From Streptomyces fagopyri (lineage in GTDB: Bacteria; Actinomycetota; Actinomycetes; Streptomycetales; Streptomycetaceae): DNA of 64,000 nucleotides. The stretch is taken from the NCBI RefSeq assembly GCF_009498275.1, contig NZ_CP045643.1, positions 372,001 through 436,000 on the forward strand, given 5' to 3'. The notes beneath the pieces were generated by a model. That model was not told where the DNA came from and did not search any database. It saw only the letters and a list, made by a program, of their open reading frames with translations. A program made the translations under genes and the position numbers. Positions 58,587 through 64,000 of this stretch are shown piece after piece. Numbering within the stretch: the first letter of the stretch is position 1; every line of letters starts with the position of its first letter.

Positions 58587-58796
58587 ATGAACAAGGTCTG
58601 GGTACGTGTGATCGGCGGGGCTCTCCTTCTCCTCATCGGCGTGAACTGGGGCCTGCAAGGATCGGGCGCATACGGCATGAGCGGCGGCATGAACGGCCAG
58701 TCCCAGTGGCTGCTGATCGGCATCGTGGTGGCCGCGGTGGGCCTCGCGATGCTCGTCGGCGGAGTGAGGAAACTGCGTTCCGGGAAGCAGAGTTGA
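58587..58796 (+). CDS. Small two-helix membrane protein
   Basis: This 69-residue protein has AGGAG before its ATG. Two hydrophobic stretches (about 6-22 and 41-60) are separated by a Gly/Met-rich loop (GAYGMSGGMNGQ). The positively charged ends suggest both termini are inside. Its stop overlaps the TTG start of the molybdopterin oxidoreductase gene, so it is the first gene of that operon and may help membrane assembly. No family is recognised. Confidence 0.75.
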   Translation: MNKVWVRVIGGALLLLIGVNWGLQGSGAYGMSGGMNGQSQWLLIGIVVAAVGLAMLVGGVRKLRSGKQS

Positions 58797-59515
58797 GCCA
58801 GGACGAGGACCGCGTGGGGCGACCCGTCGGACGACGGGTCGTCCTCGGCGTACTCGCGCTCGGCGCCGTCGCGGTCCCCGCCGCCGCGCGCCTGCAGAAC
58901 ACGACGGAGGCTTTGCTGGCCGAAGCCGCCAGCAAGGACCCCACAGGGCTGGTCGGACTGCTGCCGGGCGGTGGCGGCTTCCAGTTCTACTCCGTTGCCG
59001 ACAGCATCCCGCACCGCTCGCCCGACGAGTACCGGCTCACCATCCAGGGCCTCGTCGACCGCCCGGCCACGTACACACTCGACGAACTCAAAGCCATGCC
59101 CCGCACCCGTCTCGTCCGGGACGTCCAGTGCGTCACCGGCTGGCGGGTGCCGCAGACCCCCTTCGCGGGCGTCCGGCTCGCGGATCTGCTGAAGAGCGCC
59201 GGAGTGCAGCCGGGCGCCAAAGCGGTGCTCTTCGATTGCTTCGACGCCGTCTACAGCGAGAGCCTGACCCTGGAGCAGGCCCAACGACCCGACATGCTCG
59301 TCGCCTACGAGATGCAGGACAAGCCGGTCGCCGCCGCACACGGCGGTCCGGTGAGGCTGTATGCCGCACCGCTGTACTTCTACAAGTCGGCGAAGTGGCT
59401 CTCCGGGATCACCGTCACGGACAGCGTCACGCCCGGCTACTGGGAACGGCGCGGCTACGACATCGACGGATGGGTCGGCAAGACGAACGGACGCGACGAT
59501 GACCCGACCTCCTGA
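58793..59515 (+). CDS. Molybdopterin-dependent oxidoreductase, YedY/sulfite-oxidase-like
   Basis: The TTG at 58793 has GGGAAG upstream and gives 240 residues. An N-terminal twin-arginine-like RRVVLG and hydrophobic stretch (14-33) suggest export or anchoring. The cofactor domain shows the molybdenum-ligating C113 in RDVQCVTGWRVP and the surrounding FAGVRLADLL typical of the sulfite-oxidase fold. It overlaps the following cytochrome b gene by 17 bases. The pair resembles the MsrP/MsrQ methionine-sulfoxide repair system in gene order, though sequence identity to it cannot be judged here. Confidence 0.82.
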   Translation: MSQDEDRVGRPVGRRVVLGVLALGAVAVPAAARLQNTTEALLAEAASKDPTGLVGLLPGGGGFQFYSVADSIPHRSPDEYRLTIQGLVDRPATYTLDELKAMPRTRLVRDVQCVTGWRVPQTPFAGVRLADLLKSAGVQPGAKAVLFDCFDAVYSESLTLEQAQRPDMLVAYEMQDKPVAAAHGGPVRLYAAPLYFYKSAKWLSGITVTDSVTPGYWERRGYDIDGWVGKTNGRDDDPTS

Positions 59516-60185
59516 AGCCTCGAAGTCCCCGACACGAGAAGCCGTGGCCCGCAAGGAACAACTGCTGCGTCGCTTCACCGTCGCGGAGTTCTGGATCCAC
59601 CGCACCACCGCCGCGCTGATGGGGACCGCCATCGCATCCGCCGCCTTCCTGTATCTCCCCACGCTCGGCGAACTGGTGGGCAGACGCCACCTCCTGGTCA
59701 TCGTGCACGAGTGGTCGGGCATCGCTCTCCCCCTCCCCTTGCTCGCCGGCCTCCTCTCCCGGGCCTTCCGCGCCGATCTCACCCGGCTGAACCGCTTCAC
59801 CCCGCACGATCGCGGCTGGCTGCGAGCGACCCTGCGCTACCGCCCCCACCTGTCCGGAAAGTTCAACGCGGGCCAGAAGATGTACGCGGCCGTCGCCGCC
59901 GGAGCCGTACTCGTCATGATCGGGACAGGGCTCATCAAGTGGTTCCCGAAGCTCACGCCCCTCTTCGCGCGTACCGGGGCGACCTTCGTCCACGACTGGC
60001 TGGCGCTGCTCCTGGGAGTCCTCATCGGCGGCCACATCTGGATGGCCTCCCATGACCCCGAGGCACGGCGCGGTCTGCGCACCGGGTTCGTGACCCGGTC
60101 CTGGGCCAGGCAGCATCACGCACTCTGGGAGAAGAACAACCCGGGCGACCACCGGGTCGACGACGACCCTGCGAAGGATCTCTGA
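59499..60185 (+). CDS. Cytochrome b/b561-like membrane protein
   Basis: This 228-residue protein has about four helices and paired histidines suited to b-haem ligation (FWIHRTTA, IVHEWSG, FVHDWLALLLGVLIGGHIW). It resembles b-type gamma subunits of membrane oxidoreductases and YedZ-like partners. It is expected to carry electrons from the quinone pool to the molybdopterin subunit encoded just upstream. The C-terminus is basic and cytoplasmic. The two genes overlap, supporting a stable complex. Confidence 0.8.
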   Translation: MTRPPEASKSPTREAVARKEQLLRRFTVAEFWIHRTTAALMGTAIASAAFLYLPTLGELVGRRHLLVIVHEWSGIALPLPLLAGLLSRAFRADLTRLNRFTPHDRGWLRATLRYRPHLSGKFNAGQKMYAAVAAGAVLVMIGTGLIKWFPKLTPLFARTGATFVHDWLALLLGVLIGGHIWMASHDPEARRGLRTGFVTRSWARQHHALWEKNNPGDHRVDDDPAKDL

Positions 60186-60649
60186 CGTGAGAGCGCGGAG
60201 GTCGAGGGGGGCGTCCCCACCCGGCCATGACCCGCTGCAGAGCTCGCTCCCGGAGCCTCCAGGGGCTCGTCGTACGCACTCCCGAAGATCCCCTGGCCAC
60301 AGCCCTGTCCCACCTCCATGTCGAGCGTGCTTCGCTCGGCACGGCCGACGGCCACAGATTTCAAGGACCACTGCGACGGTCTACCAGCCGCACCCGGCCC
60401 TTCCGGACCGCCTCCTCCGGATGACGTTCCCTGTACCGCTCTTCGTCGAAGACGGCCGCCCGTCCGCCGCGTGAGTCATCGCCCCGGCGGCCGACCCGGG
60501 TGTCACGGTCCCGACTTCCGGCGGAGGGTGGCCCTGGGGACGGCGCCGGCTGCCACCCCGGGCAGGGACGCAACCCGGAGCCCCGGGATGCATCCGCCTT
60601 CCCGTCCCAGGGCCCCGGCCGAGACGGACCGGGCGGCGCGGCTCCGTCG
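60186..60649. other. Intergenic stretch without a recognised gene
   Basis: About 460 bases between converging genes hold only short frames without motifs. No strong hairpin was identified. Confidence 0.45.
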
Positions 60650-61180
60650 TCAGCGGGCGCTCGTGGTCTCGATGTCGACGATGCGGTTGTACCGCTCCAC
60701 CAGCACGAAGAGCCTGGTCTTCTGCGTCGTTCCCGTCGTTCCCCCGCTGCCGAAGGTCAGGGTGACGATGACCTCGTGCCCGTTGCCCACAGCGCCGTTG
60801 TCGGTCACCTTCCACCGCGCGGGAACGTTCTGGGCCCGCAGGACACCGTCGGCGCCGTTCTCGTCCTCCCAGGCCGCCAGCCTCTGGGCGAAGTCGGGCG
60901 TCAGGTAGTGCTTGCGAAGCACCGTGGCCAGTGTGGCGTCCGGGTCCTCGTAGTCGCCCTTGGCGTCGATGTACGCGCCGTAGAAGTCGGCGACCCGGGT
61001 CACCACTTGGCCGGACGTGCCGCTGACCGACCGCGGCGCGACGGCGGACGCCTTCACAGGGGCAGGAGCGGACGCCTGTGCCGACGCGGTGAGCCCCAGT
61101 GGCAGGGTCACGGCGGCGACAAGGCCGGCGATCAGAGCGGTGCGGCGGACGCGCCTGCGGGCAGTCGTGTTGCTGTTCAT
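60650..61180 (-). CDS. Secreted hypothetical protein
   Basis: The ATG at 61180 gives 176 residues beginning MNSNTTARRRVRRTALIAGL. A signal peptide ends near ASAQASA (about 39). The mature part (RVADFYGAYIDAKGDYEDPDATLATVLRKHYLTPDF) has the shape of a small secreted NTF2-like or DUF3828-like domain. That family call is tentative. It is divergent from the membrane-anchored HTH protein gene at 61388. Confidence 0.75.
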   Translation of the reverse strand: MNSNTTARRRVRRTALIAGLVAAVTLPLGLTASAQASAPAPVKASAVAPRSVSGTSGQVVTRVADFYGAYIDAKGDYEDPDATLATVLRKHYLTPDFAQRLAAWEDENGADGVLRAQNVPARWKVTDNGAVGNGHEVIVTLTFGSGGTTGTTQKTRLFVLVERYNRIVDIETTSAR

Positions 61181-61387
61181 CAGTGTGTTTCCCCGATTTC
61201 GATGGGTCCGGAGGTGTGTCGCCGTGTGCGAGGGCCGCCCTCTCGGCTCACGTGGCGTGGCGGGAGCGGCTCCGGCGACACCAAGAGCATCGGCGGCCCC
61301 GCGGTCCGGGCACAACGGACGCCGCCCCATCCGCAACGGTGGAACCGTCCCAGGCCTTTTGACCTCTCCTTATAGGGAGTGCCTGGG

Positions 61388-62824
61388 ATGCCGTCCTGGG
61401 ACGCGAGGCAGGGGGAACCGGTGCCGTCCCAGGAAGAGGTGGAGGAGTTCGCGGCGCTGTTGCGGCGCCTGAAGGACCGTACGGACCGCAGTTACGCGGC
61501 ACTCGCGCGCCGTCTGAACATGAACGCCTCGACGCTGCACCGGTATTGCGCGGGGGACGCCGTGCCGCTCGGCTTCGCACCGGTGGAACGGTTCGCCGCG
61601 ATGTGCGAGGCCAGTCCGGCCGAACGGATCGAGCTGCACCGGCGGTGGGTCCTGGCAGTGGCCGCACGACAACGGTCCCGGACAGTGACCGAGCCCGCGC
61701 CGGAAGTCGCCGGAGTCCGCTCGGCGGACTGCGAGATCCCTCCGGCCGACGGGGCGGCTGAACTCCCGTCGGGGGTGACCGCCGACTCCGTCTCCACCAC
61801 GGCCGCCGCATTCGTACCCGAGGCAGAACCCGGCCCCTCGTCCGGACCCCGGCAAACCCCCGCGGAAAGCCTTGCCGGCTCGTCACGCGAGCACGACGCG
61901 GCGTCACGCCCCACCTCGCGAAAGCCCTGGCACAGGCGCCGCTTAGCGGTCACCGCGGCTGTCGTGACCACGCTGATCGCCACCCTGGGCGGCCTGTCCG
62001 CCCTGCTGCCCCGGAACTCCTCGTCCAACGGCGACCATCAGGGGTCCGGCACGACGACCGCGGGCGCACGACACGGCTTCCCCATACCGTCGGCATCCGC
62101 CTCCACCGCGCGCCGCCTGCCGCCCGGCACAGCCTCACCGAAGGCGCCGGCAACGGGCGACCGCTCGTCGAGCCCTTCCACGAACCCCTCCGCCAAGGCC
62201 GTCCCCGCCGCCCCGCCCCTCACGTGGACCGCGAACTCCCAGCTCTGGGAACTCGGTTGCGATCACGACTACGTCATCGACAAGGCGCCCCGGCAGGTGC
62301 CGCCACCCCCGGCTCCGCAGGACGCCGCCCCCTGGGCGCGTACCCAGGACGCGGTGCACGGCGGCCAGACACTCGTCGCCCTCTCCGTCCAGGGGCGGAC
62401 GGATGCGGCCGTCGTCCTGGAAGCGCTGCGGGTCCGCGTCGTGGGACGGGCCGCCCCGATGAAGGGCACCGTCTACTCCACAGGCCAGGGCTGCGGCAGT
62501 GACATGAATCCCCGCTCGTTCGCCGTGGATCTGGACATGGACCGACCGATCGCCCGCTCCGTCCCGGGCGGTGAGGGCGGAACGAGCACTCCCGCGACAC
62601 GCATGCCCTACCGGGTGTCCTCGAAGGATCCCGAGGTGCTGCTGGTCGACGCCCGCACCGCCGGCTGCGACTGCCGCTGGTATCTGGAGCTCGACTGGTC
62701 CTCGCGGGGCCGCACCGGCACCGAGCGCGTCGACGACCACGGCGTCGCCTTCCGCACCAGCAGCATCAAGGGCCTGCCGCGCTACTGGTACGCGCGCGGC
62801 GGCTGGACCCCTCTCACCAGCTGA
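61388..62824 (+). CDS. Helix-turn-helix protein with one membrane helix and a secreted C-terminal domain
   Basis: The ATG at 61388 gives 478 residues. An XRE-like HTH (about 20-60, RSYAALARRLNMNASTLHRYCAGD) leads into a linker rich in Ala, Pro and Glu. A single helix (about 188-208) and a long Ser/Thr/Pro-rich extracellular linker follow. The outer domain (about 275-478) has CDH, GCGSD and CDCRW cysteines. A membrane-bound regulator reading an outside signal is implied. Its ligand is unknown. A GTG at 61379 is a less likely start. Confidence 0.82.
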   Translation: MPSWDARQGEPVPSQEEVEEFAALLRRLKDRTDRSYAALARRLNMNASTLHRYCAGDAVPLGFAPVERFAAMCEASPAERIELHRRWVLAVAARQRSRTVTEPAPEVAGVRSADCEIPPADGAAELPSGVTADSVSTTAAAFVPEAEPGPSSGPRQTPAESLAGSSREHDAASRPTSRKPWHRRRLAVTAAVVTTLIATLGGLSALLPRNSSSNGDHQGSGTTTAGARHGFPIPSASASTARRLPPGTASPKAPATGDRSSSPSTNPSAKAVPAAPPLTWTANSQLWELGCDHDYVIDKAPRQVPPPPAPQDAAPWARTQDAVHGGQTLVALSVQGRTDAAVVLEALRVRVVGRAAPMKGTVYSTGQGCGSDMNPRSFAVDLDMDRPIARSVPGGEGGTSTPATRMPYRVSSKDPEVLLVDARTAGCDCRWYLELDWSSRGRTGTERVDDHGVAFRTSSIKGLPRYWYARGGWTPLTS

Positions 62825-63083
62825 GCAGGGCCGACGGGACCGCTGCGACGCCTCCTCGCCCTGGTGCGCCCGCCACGGGTCGTGTGGCTCAGGACACCCG
62901 TGACGGCGTGATCGAGACGCTCCGAGGGTCCGTGAAGGGGAATCCGCTGAGAGGGGTGAGGGACAGTCCCGGCAGGCGCGCAGCCCCTGGACGAGCCAGA
63001 GCGTCGCGGACCCGCCGGCATCCACGGGCCGAGTTGCCGGGCCCCGAGGCGCGCTCCGCCACAAGACCGAAGGAGACGGGCGG

Positions 63084-63797
63084 TCAGTGGCCGGCGCTCT
63101 GGCCACCGTCGACGGGCAGGATGACACCGGTGACGAAGGGGGCGTTCTCCAGGTAGATCACGGCGTCGACGATGTCGCTCGCTTCGCCCATGCGGCCCAC
63201 GGGGTGCAGGGCGTCGAGGAACTCATGGGTCTCGACGGCGTGCATGGGGGTCTTCATGACGCCGGGGGCGACGGCGTTGAAGCGGATGCCTCGGGTGGCG
63301 TACTCGATGGCGAGTGCCTTGGTGACGGACTGCAGGCCGCCCTTGGTCAGGGAGGCCAGGCTGCCATTGATGATGCCGATCGCGTGGTCGGCGTTGCTGG
63401 TGGTGATCTGGACGACGTGTCCGCCGCCCTGGGCGAGCATGTGCGGGATGGCCTGCTGGGTGATGCGGAAAAAGCCGCTGAGGTTCACGGCGACCAGTGA
63501 GGTGAAGTCGTCCTCGGTGAACTCGGTGAAGGGCTTGCCCACGTAGAACCCCGCGTTGTTGACCAGGGCGTCGATGCGGCCGAAGCGTTCGACGGCGGCC
63601 TCGATGACGCGCCTGCCGGTGTCGGGGGCGCCGATGTCGCCCCGCACCGTCAGCACGGCCGGATCATCGGAGGGGGCGATGCTGCGGGAGGTGGCGACGA
63701 CGGCGTAACCGAGCTTGCGGTAGGCCTCTACCAGCCCCGCCCCTATGCCCTGCGAACCGCCGGTGATGACCGCGACCTTCTGAACCTGCGTACTCAT
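63084..63797 (-). CDS. SDR family protein lacking the catalytic tyrosine
   Basis: The ATG at 63797 gives 237 residues. The nucleotide motif TGGSQGIG (12-19) and NNAG (80-83) are intact. At the active site the expected Y-x-x-x-K reads A148-S-L-T-K152, so the tyrosine is Ala. The same ASLTKGGL wording is, as I recall, found in other members. It may bind NAD(P) without classical SDR chemistry, or use another residue. A palindromic operator lies upstream and a TetR-like start lies opposite. Confidence 0.85.
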   Translation of the reverse strand: MSTQVQKVAVITGGSQGIGAGLVEAYRKLGYAVVATSRSIAPSDDPAVLTVRGDIGAPDTGRRVIEAAVERFGRIDALVNNAGFYVGKPFTEFTEDDFTSLVAVNLSGFFRITQQAIPHMLAQGGGHVVQITTSNADHAIGIINGSLASLTKGGLQSVTKALAIEYATRGIRFNAVAPGVMKTPMHAVETHEFLDALHPVGRMGEASDIVDAVIYLENAPFVTGVILPVDGGQSAGH

Positions 63798-63837
63798 GTT
63801 TGTCTCCTCCAGGGAGGGTGAGTGTTCCGATCGAGTA

Positions 63838-63851
63838 GTCGACCGGTCGAC
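63838..63851. promoter_or_regulatory. Candidate operator upstream of the right-edge SDR gene
   Basis: GTCGACCGGTCGAC is a perfect 14-base palindrome 40 bases ahead of the SDR start, with a partial second copy overlapping it, in an AT-rich surrounding. It is a probable site for the TetR-like protein starting at 63901. Confidence 0.55.
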
Positions 63852-63900
63852 CGGTAAAAAAATAAAACGCTCGTTCACTTACCGTCAAGCGTCACTCTCC

Positions 63901-64000
63901 GTGACCGAACTTCCCGGCTCGACGCCGGATCCGGCCAGGCATGGGGGCGGTGCGCCCTCCGGTCGGCGTTCCAGCAGTTCCGGCGGCCGAGTACTGTGGC
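63901..64000 (+). CDS. Possible TetR-family regulator, partial (N-terminus only)
   Basis: A GTG at 63901 opens a frame of 33 codons that is unbroken to the window end: VTELPGSTPDPARHGGGAPS then RRSSSSGGRVLW. The basic stretch followed by RVLW could be the start of a TetR HTH, and the divergent position opposite the SDR and palindrome fits. No strong ribosome site is visible, so the start and the call are tentative. Confidence 0.35.
   Translation, partial: MTELPGSTPDPARHGGGAPSGRRSSSSGGRVLW

Noticed and set aside
62135..63127. 330-codon minus-strand frame
   Set aside because: Antisense to the membrane-anchored HTH gene; no domain visible.

Overview
The window is high-GC actinobacterial DNA. 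Third codon positions are strongly G/C-rich, GTG and TTG starts are frequent, secreted proteins carry Tat-like or lipobox signals, and regulators of the TetR, LacI, ROK, XRE and SpoIIE types are abundant. This points to Streptomyces or a close relative. No rRNA, tRNA, ribosomal or other core cluster was seen. Many small redox enzymes, each next to a regulator, and numerous decayed gene and transposase fragments suggest an accessory part of the chromosome, probably an arm. Species cannot be given from the sequence alone.

Layout, left to right. 1-4.1 kb: a cut-off FAD monooxygenase, an isochorismatase-like hydrolase, a chloroperoxidase-type alpha/beta hydrolase, and an SDR/TetR divergent pair sharing a perfect 13-bp inverted repeat. 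4.4-8.9 kb: a leftward xylose-type ABC operon (binding protein, ATPase, permease, ROK regulator). 8.9-10.3 kb: decayed DNA. 10.3-14.1 kb: an FKBP isomerase, a CPBP protease and a two-component system. 14.7-21.9 kb: a GNAT, then a LacI regulator divergent from a xylobiose-type operon (binding protein, two permeases, GH3 enzyme). 22.2-29.1 kb: an AI-2E-type membrane protein and a 1249-residue secreted subtilase divergent from a TrmB/LuxR-like regulator. 29.6-38.2 kb: a methyltransferase, a TetR/cupin pair with TGTACA palindromes, transposase remnants, and an XRE regulator divergent from aldo/keto reductase and alcohol dehydrogenase genes.

38.4-45.3 kb is the most coherent unit. A secreted GH32 fructan hydrolase is divergent from a fructose-type (FrcBCA-like) ABC importer and its LacI regulator. 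Near-identical TGTCANCGNTGACA operators lie at both ends of the intergenic region, so one regulator probably couples fructan hydrolysis outside the cell to fructose uptake.

46-55.4 kb: two aldo/keto reductases, a stand-alone SLOG-type protein, a zinc metallopeptidase, a LysR regulator divergent from an F420-reductase-like protein and a degenerate inositol-phosphatase-like protein, a large SpoIIE phosphatase with sensory domains, and a thioredoxin-like protein. 55.9-64 kb: a TetR/DHA2 efflux operon, a three-gene molybdopterin oxidoreductase/cytochrome b operon, a secreted protein opposite a membrane-anchored HTH protein, and an SDR at the right edge opposite what may be the start of a TetR gene.

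No wholly new multigene system such as a phage defence island, CRISPR array or biosynthetic cluster was recognised. The strongest leads are the shared fructan regulon, the two-domain tail of the GH32 enzyme, the TGTACA operator array, the isolated SLOG protein, and several enzymes of known families that lack expected catalytic residues.
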